In this document: positions 17,818-27,288 of the stretch, piece by piece
How positions within the stretch are numbered: position 1 is the first letter of the stretch
Layout: every line of letters begins with the position of its first letter
Assembly: GCA_016706255.1 (NCBI GenBank)
Contig: JADJJZ010000029.1
Coordinates: 806,001-870,000, forward strand
Direction of reading: 5' to 3'
DNA: 64,000 nt
From: Bacteroidota bacterium
GTDB taxonomy: Bacteria > Bacteroidota > Bacteroidia > Chitinophagales > BACL12
The notes under the pieces: model-generated
Database searches by the model: none
What the model was told of the DNA's origin: nothing
What the model saw: only the letters and a program-made list of their open reading frames with translations
Made by a program: the position numbers and the translations under genes

Positions 17818-20085
17818 TTATTTGGTTACGATAAATTTATCGATAACCTGTTTTTCACCATTTTTAATCTGAACAAAGTATACACCACTTTCGAGTGCAT
17901 CAAGTCCGATAGTGAACGTATTATTTCCATTAACTGCTGTTGCTGTTTTGGTAATATAAACTTTACCTGTAACATCAACCACATTAATTGAAACAGCACC
18001 TGCTTCACTAGTGAAATAATTTAATTGTATTTTATCACTTGCAGGATTAGGATATACTTCAAGCATATTTGCTGTTGAAATGCCCCATTCTGCATGGTGT
18101 GCTAAATGGAACCCATTCAGTTGTATAATTTTCACCAGCATTCACACATTTTACAGTAACTCTAAATTCGTAATTTGTGCATGGTGTTAAACCATATATT
18201 GTTGTGAAATTAGCAACAGAAGGCATTTTCATTACAGGACCAACACCTACAACACGATAATCAACGCGATAAGTAGTTGCTTCCTCAGCACTCCAGCTTA
18301 AATAAACTGTAGTTGCATCAACAGTAGCCGCAGCTAAATCTGTTGGAACACTACAATCTGTTTCTGCTAAATAATCTACCGGTAAGCCTGAACATTTACC
18401 TGCACCACTCCATGGTTTTTGCACGTAAGGGAACTTAGTTTTAAATGTAGTATCATTTGCTTCAACACCTGTTGTGTAAGTTAATACATCTAATAAATCT
18501 GTTGTAACCGGACTAGGATCAACTAATGGATCATAATCATCATACCACAAACCAATAGCTGCTAAAACAATACCACTCACAGCTTGTAATTCGATACGTG
18601 TAACATCATCTTCCAAACGGCGACCGTTAGGGAAACCATCCATGTTCGGAATCCATTGTAAATCTGCAGTTGCTGCATAAGTAGGATCAGTTAATCCTAG
18701 CACTGCTGCCTGCACTAAACCTAATGAACTGAAACTAGGATCATTTCTTGGTGTTGTAGGAACAGCCATATTTAAGCGTAACATATCACCACCATTCGGT
18801 AAAAAGTTATTAATAAATGGTTTACCGGCAGCAAGTGGATTTCCACCTTTACCTGTAGCTAATTGATATGGTGCTAAATTTGGTGCACCTGTAAAAAATA
18901 TCGGCCATAAATCCACTGAACGCGGTTTGCCTGCAGCAGGTAATAATAATGTTCCGAAAATTGCATCATCTAATGCAGTTCCCGCAACGGCAGGTGAACC
19001 TTTTAATCCGTATAAACCATCAGCACCATTTGTAAAATCATAAGCACCTAAACTTGCTTTTTGAATACGCAAAGGAGCTAACGCAGGTACTGCACCACCA
19101 AATAAATCATCATCCATATATAAACCTAATTCAGGATTGTAGAAATATTCAAAATGTGCTGCATCTTCTGCATAAGGAGATAATGAATTCCAATAATCTT
19201 TTCTCCAATTGGAATAACTGCTTCGTTAGTTAAAGGCATACCTAAACGGCTTACTTGAATCCAGTCACCACTTGATGATTCTGTTCCATCGCCATTTAAT
19301 GTGCGCACAGCCTGACGACTTGCACTTGCCCATACACCAATTACAAAATCACCGTCTAAAATATCATCAGCCATAGCTGCTGTTAAACCATCTTTTTGTA
19401 ATTGTGCAATTGGAATTTGTAATGCAATAACGTGCACGTTCATACATGCAACGCCATCGTGACTTTCACCACCCATGCGTGGCATATCACCTAAATCAAA
19501 TACACCACCTAAATCCACAAAAAACGGATCATCAGCAGGACCGGCGTAAACATTTCCACCGCCTGGCATTGGTGTAATTGCATTATTAATTAATGTTTGA
19601 TAAGAAGTTCCTAAACCAACACCACTGTTAATTGAACGTGGGCCGATAAATGGAGGCGGAACTGAACCACCACTAATTATGGTAGAAAATGATGCACCAC
19701 CATCAGTACTTCTTTCGCAGGTGTAAGTCATTTTAATATTTTGAGCACCTAAACGAATATTAAAAAATGTAGTTGGATCTTCATCCGTTCTGCTGAAAGT
19801 AAATCGGTAAATAATATCATCACCTAATGTAGCAATATTATTATCAATGTGAATTTCATAACGAATGTTTTCTCCGAACGTATAATAATTTGGTCCGCCG
19901 TGAGGTAATTGCAGTGGAATATAATTTGCAATTATCGTAACCATTTCCGGATTGTCCGGACTGCGGAACGCATATAAATCCGTGTTATCAGCCAATGGAT
20001 CATCGGCTATAAGCGGTGCTTCACGGTGACTGGAAGCCGACGCTTGAAAAGCAGGTACCAGCATCATCGCAGCGATGAGTAGCAT
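17818..20085 (-). pseudogene. DUF4331 protein with FN3-like and T9SS domains, frameshifted
   Basis: Reads as one long exported protein: signal (FQASASSHREAPLIADDP), DUF4331 domain, a fibronectin-III-like module (YLSWSAEEATTYRVDYRV) and a T9SS domain (LEVYPNPASDKIQLNYF). Two single-base changes break it. At 19199-19202 the tandem paralogue has five T where this gene has four, and the reading NEAVIPIGEK jumps frame. At 18083-18086 a run of four C appears to carry one extra base, shifting the C-terminal T9SS part. The ATG nearest the signal is 20085; an ATG at 20122 would extend the signal peptide if a further A were removed near 20092. DUF4331 is an uncharacterised secreted domain. Confidence 0.82.
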
Positions 20086-20148
20086 ATCAACTTTTCTTTA
20101 AATATATTAAATTTATTTTCATTGTATTTGTTTTGATGATGATTGGAA

Positions 20149-21909
20149 TTAATATTCAAAGTCAACTTCAGTTCCTCTCCATGGAGCAGCAACATAAGGG
20201 AAAGTTGTTTGGAATGGTGCATCGTTATGTTCAACACGTGTTGTGTAATTAATTACATCACGCATATCGCGGGTAACCGGTGATTCGCCTGTTGCAGCAT
20301 CATAATCATCGTACCATAAACCGATTGCAGCTAAAACAATTCCGCTCACTGCCTGTAATTCGATGCGTGTAACATCATCTTCCAAACGGCGACCGTTAGG
20401 GAAACCATCCATGTTTGGAATAAATTCTAATGCAGTAGTTGTATTAAACGGATCAACAGTTAAACCAATAACAGCAGCCGCTAATAAACCTTCAGAACTG
20501 AAGAAAGGACTCATACGATCAGTAACAGGAACAGCCATATTTAATCGTAACATATCACCACCATTTGGTAAGAAATTATTTACGAAAGGTTTTCCGGCAG
20601 CAAGTGGATTACCTGCTTTGCCTGTTGCTAATTGATAAGGCGCTAAATTCGGTGCACCGGTAAAAAATAATGGCCATAAATCTACCGAACGTGGTTTGCC
20701 TGCAGCAGGTAATAATAATGTTCCGAAAATTGCATCATCCAATGCAGTTCCCGCAACCGCAGGTGAACCTTTTAATCCGTATAAACCATCAGCACCATTG
20801 CTGAAATTGTAAGCAACTAAACTTGCTTTTTGAATACGTAATTTTTGAAATTGCGGAACTGCTGTTCCAAACAATGCATCATCCATATACAATGCCAATT
20901 CAGGATTGTAGAAAAATTCAAAATGTGCAGCATCTTCAGCGTAAGGAGATAATGAATTCCAATAATCTTTTTCGCCCAGTGGTATCACAGCTTCATTGGT
21001 TAAAGGCATACCTAAACGGGAAACCTGAATCCAATCGCCTGAAGCACTTTCAGTACCATCGCCATTTAATGTGCGAATTGCACGGCGACTAGCACTTGCC
21101 CAAACACCAATCACAAAATCACCATCTAAAATGTCATCAGCCATATCAACCGATAAACCATCTTTTTGTAACATGCTGATTGGAATTTGTAAGGCAATTG
21201 TGTGACAATTAAAATGTCCTAAACCATCACGTGGAGTTTCTGTAGCACGAGGTGCATTTCCTAAATCGAAAATACCACCAAGGTCAACAAAAAACGGATC
21301 GTCAACCGGACCACAAAATACTTTTTCTCCTGTTACAGCAGTTGCAACAGCGTTCATCATAAGTTCATCATAAGAAGCTGCGCCTAAACCTACAACAGCA
21401 TCTTCAATTGAGCGTGCGCCAATGTTGATAGCAGGAACTACACCATCAGTAACAATGGTATTAAATGTTAAACCACCGTCCACACTTTTTTCGAGCATGT
21501 ACGTAGTTTTCAAATTTTCAGCACCTAAACGAATACTAAAAAATGTAGTAGGATCTTCGTTTGTGCGCGTAAAAGTTGCGCGATAAATAATATCATCACC
21601 GGGCGTGGCAATATTATTATCAATGTGAATTTCATAGCGGATATTTTCGCCGAAATGGTTGTAATTCGGACCGCCAAAAGGAATTTCAGCCGGAATGTAG
21701 TTGGCAATAATCGTAACCATATTCGGATCATCCGGGCTCCGGAATACGTAAAGGTCAGTATTGTCGGCAAGCGGGTCATTGGCAATCAGCGGAGCCTCTC
21801 TGTGGCTCGATGCCATAACCTGCGTAGCCATCAACCCTGAGGCAATGAACATGCAGTTTATCGCTACATGCTGCAACCTTCTAATTGGTTGGGTGAGCAA
21901 TTTTTTCAT
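20149..21909 (-). CDS. DUF4331 domain-containing secreted protein
   Basis: A 586-residue exported protein (signal peptide to about MASSHREAP), almost all DUF4331. The hallmark SSHREAPLIANDPLADNTD opens the domain, followed by FRSPDDPNMVTIIANYIP and, near the end, NMDGFPNGRRLEDDV. It is very similar to the next gene downstream over most of its length, including LRIQKASL and SVDLWPLFFTGAPN, so the pair is a tandem duplication. Unlike that copy it ends at WRGTEVDFEY without FN3 or T9SS domains, so its location may differ. An ATG three codons upstream (21918) is the alternative start. Function of the family is unknown. Confidence 0.88.
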   Translation of the reverse strand: MKKLLTQPIRRLQHVAINCMFIASGLMATQVMASSHREAPLIANDPLADNTDLYVFRSPDDPNMVTIIANYIPAEIPFGGPNYNHFGENIRYEIHIDNNIATPGDDIIYRATFTRTNEDPTTFFSIRLGAENLKTTYMLEKSVDGGLTFNTIVTDGVVPAINIGARSIEDAVVGLGAASYDELMMNAVATAVTGEKVFCGPVDDPFFVDLGGIFDLGNAPRATETPRDGLGHFNCHTIALQIPISMLQKDGLSVDMADDILDGDFVIGVWASASRRAIRTLNGDGTESASGDWIQVSRLGMPLTNEAVIPLGEKDYWNSLSPYAEDAAHFEFFYNPELALYMDDALFGTAVPQFQKLRIQKASLVAYNFSNGADGLYGLKGSPAVAGTALDDAIFGTLLLPAAGKPRSVDLWPLFFTGAPNLAPYQLATGKAGNPLAAGKPFVNNFLPNGGDMLRLNMAVPVTDRMSPFFSSEGLLAAAVIGLTVDPFNTTTALEFIPNMDGFPNGRRLEDDVTRIELQAVSGIVLAAIGLWYDDYDAATGESPVTRDMRDVINYTTRVEHNDAPFQTTFPYVAAPWRGTEVDFEY

Positions 21910-21961
21910 AGAATACATTTAAGGTTAGAAAATTTATTTCGCTGATATACGAGGGGAATGG

Positions 21962-22150
21962 GTGGTTGGATTGGAAAACCTTAAAAGTATTTTTGATTTG
22001 GGCGTTGGCGCGCATTGGCAATCACCCTCCGATGTCAATTACCGTGCGCGCCCCGGGTTTTCCGCTGCAACTCCTCGCCCTCGTTCCTCGGTCTGCGGGG
22101 TTTCCGCTACAACCCCTAACGCGGCTGAAGCAGAACACTGTTACTAAGTC
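21962..22150. other. GC-rich intergenic island, no gene
   Basis: About 190 bases clearly richer in G and C than the surroundings, containing GGCGCGCATTGGCAATCACC and CCGTGCGCGCCCCGGGTTTT and two near-copies of the phrase (GGTTTTCCGCTGCAACTCC and GGGTTTCCGCTACAACCCC). Open frames here lack start context and family resemblance. It looks like a dispersed intergenic repeat or a transferred fragment. The rest, to 22288, holds nothing that I can name. Confidence 0.5.
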
Positions 22151-22288
22151 GCTTCAAAAGGCACCACTCGGACCATTAATAACTTTCCAAAATGCTGGTA
22201 TATAAGATGCATTCTCGTCGGAATTATGAAATAAAGCCATAAATAAAGTTTGAGGCTGAAAAAAAATTATACTTACCTTTAGCATTAG

Positions 22289-22303
22289 TAACGTTAAACG
22301 TTA
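22289..22303. promoter_or_regulatory. perfect palindrome, probable HigA operator
   Basis: TAACGTT-A-AACGTTA is an exact 15-bp dyad ending 18 bases before the higA-like ATG. HigA antitoxins repress their own promoter by binding such dyads through the HTH, so the position is right. Binding is inferred. Confidence 0.65.
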
Positions 22304-22321
22304 GTATGCAAATTTCATTAT

Positions 22322-22639
22322 ATGACAAACTCACAGAAAATGAAACGCTTAAAAAATATTCACCCTGGAAAAATCTTATCAGAGAAATTTTTAATTCCTC
22401 TAGAAATATCTGCTTACCGACTTTCGAAAGAAATTGCCATACCGCAAACACGCATTTCTGAAATTATAAAAGGCAATCGTAGAATTACAGCCGACACTGC
22501 ATTGCGCCTCTCCAAATTTTTCGGCAACTCGGCAAAATTTTGGTTGGGGCTACAAAATGATTTTGACATTGAAAATGAGTTGAGGGAGAAGGAGAAGATG
22601 ATTAAAAGGATTAAGCGGTTTGATGGGAAGGCTGCGTGA
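22322..22639 (+). CDS. higA: HigA-family addiction-module antitoxin, apparently orphan
   Basis: A 105-residue XRE-type protein of the HigA branch. Family signatures are IHPGKILSEKFL, ISAYRLSKEIAIPQTRISEII (the HTH) and ITADTALRLSKFFGNSAKFWL. HigA neutralises the mRNA-cleaving toxin HigB and represses the operon. HigB normally lies directly upstream; the 400 bases before this gene contain no HigB-like frame, and none is found downstream, so it seems to be an orphan or the survivor of a lost module. The ATG at 22340 (MKRLKNIHPG) is an equally good start by family comparison. The palindrome just upstream probably serves autoregulation. Confidence 0.85.
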   Translation: MTNSQKMKRLKNIHPGKILSEKFLIPLEISAYRLSKEIAIPQTRISEIIKGNRRITADTALRLSKFFGNSAKFWLGLQNDFDIENELREKEKMIKRIKRFDGKAA

Positions 22640-22681
22640 AAATATATAGTGAAACTCTTAAATTACAGTAATTCAATTTAG

Positions 22682-23073
22682 TCAACTGACATTTCGTGGT
22701 ACGAAGTAAACGAAATTGATACTGCTATCGAAGACCCAAAGTGCTTGCGCTGAAGTGAAGTAGCCGACTTGGTTGGGAATATCAAATCTAACTTAAAGCT
22801 TTCAGAAAAAAGAGCCAAAAATGTAGCTAAATATTGTAAAGACATTTTTCCAAAACATACACATATTCCATTTTTTCAATGGGAGAAGTGCTCGGTTCTA
22901 AAATAAAAAACAACAGGCATGCAGATATTATACGCTTTGTAAAATCTCAAAATACTGTTAGTGAAAATACTGATTTTTTTTGTAAATATTACCCGAAACT
23001 ATCTGTTACAACGGAAATTACTAAATATCATATAGTAGCAGTATTCAGCCTAATATTCAAATATAAAATTTAA
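22682..23073 (+). pseudogene. possible remnant of an unidentified small gene
   Basis: After the antitoxin, the frame starting at 22682 gives about 75 codons to 22906 interrupted by one TGA (TDISWYEVNEIDTAIEDPK, then KRAKNVAKYCKDIFPKHTH). A shift to the next frame continues with SKIKNNRHADIIRFVKSQN up to 23073. The composition looks protein-like, but I do not recognise a family and no start is convincing. It could be decayed cargo linked to the HigA locus, or chance. Confidence 0.25.
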
Positions 23074-23968
23074 TGTGTTACAACAAGTTTGTTATAGTAT
23101 TTTTTTTGGCCTTCTGTAATTACAATAAAATAAATTCCGGGATAAACGCCGCTGCAATTCATATTAAATTCATCTTCAATAAATTTACCTTCAAAAACAA
23201 GCTGATTTCGTACATTGAAAACTGCCAATTGTTTAATCACGTTACTTTCATTTGGCAAAATGATTTGCGTAAGCTTGTCGGCTGGGTTTGGTTGAATAAC
23301 AAATGTTGGTTCAATAATATTTTCAAAAATATTTATACTCGTGTCTTCAAAAATACCATCGCAATCATAATAAAACTGTAGGTCAGAAAACAATACACTA
23401 TCATTTTCTTTATAACAAATTAATCTCCTAATATCCGGCCAATACCATGAACCATAAGGGGTAAATATGCCGTTATCACTTCCAATGCCTTCAATCCAGT
23501 AAGTAACAGAGTCCCCCTCCTCAACTAATGGGGTATATTTTATTTCCCATCGTTTTCTGTATTTACCGATGAAAATAGAATCAATGTTTGTTACTGTCGC
23601 ATCGGGAAATAAATTAGCTACAGAGAACTCTGCACAATGTGCGGCAGATTCGCCAATATTTAAATTAAAATCATAAAGCAGTGTATCAGGCCATCCAAAA
23701 GCTAATTCCTGAGCATAAACCTTTTTATTAATTGTGTCCTCACGCATCAAAAATGAGCCCATTTTATAATATAATTTTCCATCAATTATTGTGTCTCCAA
23801 ATATGCCTTCATGTTGAATATAAGTAATGCTGTCATATTCAAAAGAGTAAGAAATAACTAGTTCACTCCATTCTGCACCTTCGGTAAGGAATTTATGGTA
23901 TACATTTGTTTGCGATTGCAACCCGCAAAAGGAGCAAATTAATACTAAAAACCGGATAGTTTTTTCAT
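23070..23968 (-). pseudogene. T9SS-sorted secreted protein, signal peptide frameshifted
   Basis: The main frame (23070-23921) encodes a secreted protein of unknown family, with repeated aromatic strands (SYSFEYDSITYIQHEGIFGD, WEIKYTPLVEEGDSVTYWIEG) and a C-terminal T9SS domain (FVIQPNPADKLTQIIL ... YYNKLVVTH). Its signal peptide MKKLSG begins at 23968 but is in another frame: the paralogue at 24192-25091 reads MKKLSGFLVLICSFFGLQSQ there. One base is missing from the A run at 23947-23951 (T run in the coding strand). Restoring it gives a complete protein of about 299 residues. Confidence 0.75.
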
Positions 23969-24019
23969 CCGAAAAGGTTATTTTGTTCTATTGTAATTAA
24001 AAATAATAAACAATTGGTC

Positions 24020-24181
24020 TTATTTGGGAAATATGATTTTACAGCTAATATTATAGCCGGGCATACCGGTAGGACCTATAATACGCCAATCTCCGCTAGC
24101 GCATTGTCCTAAAGTAGTTTCACTTTTGCCAGCAATTAAAATAGAAAATAAAAAAGTAAGCAGTGGAACAGCGGTTTTCAT
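24020..24181 (-). CDS. small secreted peptide, 53 residues
   Basis: A short open frame beginning MKTAVPLLTFLFSILIAGKS, a good signal peptide, and continuing as a mature peptide of about 30 residues with two cysteines (GQCASGDWRIIGPTG ... NISCKIIFPK). It lies between the two T9SS paralogues on the same strand: 10 bases after the stop of the upstream copy and about 50 bases before the start of the next one. A conserved short secreted protein is possible, but it has no recognisable family and coding status is uncertain. Confidence 0.45.
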   Translation of the reverse strand: MKTAVPLLTFLFSILIAGKSETTLGQCASGDWRIIGPTGMPGYNISCKIIFPK

Positions 24182-24191
24182 AAATGTAGTT

Positions 24192-25091
24192 TTAATGCGT
24201 TACAATAAACTTATTAATACGTTTTGTCTCCGTCAAATAAGAGAAGAAAATACAATCCTTCTTGAAAATTAGAGCAATCTAAAGTGAAATTAGGACCGCT
24301 AATGGAATCTTTTAAAACTAGCTGCTTCGCAATGTTAAAGACAGCGAATTCATAGTGGTTTAGTGCGCGGGTTGATTCTAATGATATTTGAAGGTACTTG
24401 TTAGCCGGGTTCGGTTTTACAATAATCGAATTTTCAAATGCATTATCAAATATTTGATCCGATGTGTCTTTAAAAAACTTCTGAACAGTCATACCAAAAT
24501 TCAAGATCAGAATATAAGACATTTTCATTTTCTGAGTAACAAACCAGCCTTCTAATATCCGGCCAATACCATGAGCTAAAAGGGTTGTATATACCATTGT
24601 CGCTTCCTATCCCTTCTATCCAGTAAGTAATTGAATCACCATTCTCAATAAGGGGAGAGTACTTTATCTCCCATCTTTTTCTATAGGTTCCAATTAAAAC
24701 CGAGTCGATATTTGTAACCACCGCATCGGGGAATAAATTTCCAACTGAAAACTCTGCGCAATGTGCGGCAGATTCGCCAATATTTAAATTAAAATCATAA
24801 AGCAGTGTGTCGGGCCATCCTAAACCTAATTCCTGCGCATAAACTTTTTATTAATTGTATCCTCCTCATCAAAAATGAACCCATTCTATAATATAACTTT
24901 CCATCAATTACACTATCTCCGAATATGCCTTCATGTTGAATATAAGTTATGCTGTCATATTCAAAAGTGTAGGTAATAAACAGTTCACTCCATTCTGCAC
25001 CTTCGGTAAGGAATTTATGGTATATATTTGTTTGTGATTGCAGCCCGAAAAAGGAGCAAATTAATACTAAAAAGCCGGATAGTTTTTTCAT
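24192..25091 (-). pseudogene. paralogous T9SS-sorted protein with several frameshifts
   Basis: Very similar to the gene at 23070-23968, and probably a recent tandem duplicate. The signal MKKLSGFLVLICSFFGLQSQ is intact here. The reading then breaks near 24850 (after MGSFLMR), again between about 24720 and 24800, near 24475 (YDCSEVF / KDTSDQIF), and at the end, where FDGDKTY stops at 24214 although RINKFIVTH continues to a stop at 24192-24194 in the next frame. Four disruptions are more than the other split genes show, so real decay is likely. Confidence 0.75.
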
Positions 25092-25467
25092 TCGAAAGGG
25101 TTATTTTGTTATTTTGTAATTAAAACCAAAAACAAATGGGTTATTAGAAAAACATTATAACTTACCCAATTTAAAGTCACTGATACTAAGTAAAGATAGT
25201 TGAATTTTATTAACTGGTAATGCATTTTCCGGTTTTTTTAAGCGACTTTCACATAAAATGTTGATGGGGTTTTGCATCCGAGTTGCTGATAATTTCTTTC
25301 GTGATTTTAATAATTAAATTACCCTTCCGGTGGATGATAAAGTTGAATACCATACGTTCAGGCAACCTAATTGTTCTTTAGCTGATAATATGTAAGTTTC
25401 TATCTGTGGTATTTTAGATTAGAAACCCAAATCCCCTATCTTTACTCCCCAAAACCCATATCCATCC
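25092..25467. other. intergenic, nothing recognised
   Basis: AT-rich stretch with no open frame of coding character, no clear hairpin and no dispersed repeat that I could match elsewhere in the window. Confidence 0.6.
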
Positions 25468-25638
25468 ATGCTCCCGACCCAGCTCAAACCAAAACAGGCG
25501 CTCAACAAAGCTCTTTTAAAGGTTAAACCAAATAGGACCGAAATTGAAGGGTTTAAAAGTAACCTGATAATACTGCTGGACAGAACGAATGATACGGAGA
25601 GTGAGGAATTTCATAAGAACCTGGTAAGGATTTATTGA
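25468..25638 (+). pseudogene. N-terminal remnant of a type IIG restriction-modification enzyme
   Basis: A 56-codon frame reads LKPKQALNKALLKVKPNRTE, then FKSNLIILLDRTND and SEEFHKNLV before a stop. This is the characteristic N-terminus (DUF7149-like) of large Eco57I/BREX-like type IIG enzymes of Bacteroidota, which fuse endonuclease, methyltransferase and target recognition in more than 1,000 residues. Nothing of the remaining protein follows, so only the first part survives. The assignment rests on recall of this N-terminal pattern. Confidence 0.6.
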
Positions 25639-25662
25639 AACCCAAACAAAGCTTTTTTAAAA

Positions 25663-26059
25663 ATGCCAATCACCCCTATACAAACCCTGGAAATCATAGA
25701 AGTAATGGAAAATTTTTATCGAGAATAAGGCCGCCTGAAGATATTAGAGACAAATTAGATATCGGTTATACAATTGATAACCAAAGCATTATTATTTTGA
25801 AATAAGGCCACAGTGGAATAAACCTGAAGTAATACAAGAACACCCTTTTGCCAAAACCACATTTATAAAAGCAAAAAATTGCTGGAAAGTATTTTGGATG
25901 AGAGCAAACTCAAATTGGCATCCTTATTCGCCCCAGTCAAAAGTGGAAAGTCTGCCGGAATTTATTCAATTGGTTGAAGATGATAAGCATCATTGCTTTA
26001 GGGCTGAAATTCGAACGAGTAGATTACTAAGGTTACAAAATAATAAACCATTTGTATAA
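25663..26059 (+). pseudogene. DUF3024-like gene, frameshifted
   Basis: Three frames join into one DUF3024-type protein of about 120 residues: MPITPIQTLEIIEVMENF, then RIRPPEDIRDKLDIGYTIDN, then PQWNKPEVIQEHPFAKTTF and WKVFWMRANSNWHPYSPQ. DUF3024 proteins are small uncharacterised proteins. The frame changes fall at about 25720 (T run) and about 25800. With the type IIG fragment directly upstream it forms a decayed accessory patch. Confidence 0.6.
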
Positions 26060-26176
26060 GGAATTACTTAGCTACTCTAAAATAGTGAGAATAATTGTGA
26101 CAAGGTAAACCAGCTACTTGAATTATGTTAATTATATATACTATTGATTTTCAACAATTTACAAAGTTATAATGTC

Positions 26177-26184
26177 TATTTTTG
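26177..26184 (+). promoter_or_regulatory. possible Bacteroidota -7 promoter element
   Basis: TATTTTTG matches the TAnnTTTG -7 box of Bacteroidota primary-sigma promoters and lies 74 bases before the next start codon. No convincing -33 TTG was found at the usual spacing, so this is tentative. Confidence 0.3.
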
Positions 26185-26257
26185 TGACAATAATTAATAC
26201 ATGATATCCTTACTAAAAATTTTATTAAATTTAAGTTGCATTATTCTAACCTAAACC

Positions 26258-27069
26258 ATGAAAACACATTTGCTTTTATGCTTGTTTGCACTTTTGCTGA
26301 TTGAACAGCTTTCTGGACAGGCAATAACCAACAATTTTGAAGAAGTCACAGGTGATAATATTTATTATGAACTAAATAGCGAAAACTGGAATGACGGTGA
26401 GACATTTGGATTATTTCCAAATGCGGGCTCAGAAATGCTGATGTCAGCAAACGGAAATGAAAACATAACTTTTGAAGCAATCGGAATAGAAAAAACACTG
26501 GGCGGTGTTATAGGATTAACAAATTATCGCGTATCCTTTTATGTATCTTCGTATTTAAATATGAACCCAATTACAATTGAAGATTTCACAACACTAATAA
26601 TAGGAGGGCATAATGGAACTATTTCTTGGGATTCTACACCATCACCCGAATTAAATTGCGAATGGGTTAAATGGAGCGGAAATTATGTTGCATCAATTTT
26701 GGATGTGGGTGAACCATTTATTTTCAAGGCCATTTTTAATCTTGACTCGCTTCACTCAATAGCCATTGACGGACCAATTGATATATTAACTAAACCAAAT
26801 ATTTCAGTCGATATTAATGAAAAACTCAGGATTCACTACTGCAAATTTATCCGAACCCAGTCACTGAAACAGCAATGATAGCCATCAGTAATTTAATTTA
26901 TAATCCAAAGGTTATACTTTTCAATGCTTATGGAGCACAAGCAAAAGTAATAAATCCAACTACTAACACATTTTTATTGGACACCAAAAATTTACCATCA
27001 GGAATTTATTTTTTAACAATATTTAGCGCACAAAAGCTTATTGTAACTAAACAGATTTGTATAAATTAA
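26258..27069 (+). pseudogene. T9SS-sorted secreted protein, one frameshift
   Basis: Signal peptide (MKTHLLLCLFALLLIEQLSG) is followed by a beta-rich domain of unknown family (residues about 25-190, including FEAIGIEKTLGGVIG and SWDSTPSPELNCEWVKWSGN). After NEKL the frame runs off into a short tail and stops at 26878. The alternative frame gives the expected T9SS domain (LQIYPNPVTETAMI ... LPSGIYFLTIF ... LIVTKQICIN) up to 27069. One A appears to be missing from the run at 26820-26824. Restored length is about 269 residues. The protein may be intact in the organism. Confidence 0.75.
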
Positions 27070-27288
27070 TTTTGGATGAATTTGATTCAATCAGCGTTTA
27101 TTAATGTTCTCCTAGCCCAGATTGCAACGGAAACAAACTAATGTAGCAATTTGAAGATGTACCGATGTACCAATGGAACAGCCGGATTTGATTACGCTAG
27201 GAATTTTGTGGTTTGTTGCAGTGGAAAGCCGGAAGGGATTTTGTAGGCGAGGGTGATGTTCATGCTTCAAAAATTTTTAATCCCTTAG

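Noticed and set aside
21966..22205. Overlapping short plus-strand frames in the GC-rich island
   Set aside because: Start context, codon use and lack of any recognisable motif suggest non-coding DNA.
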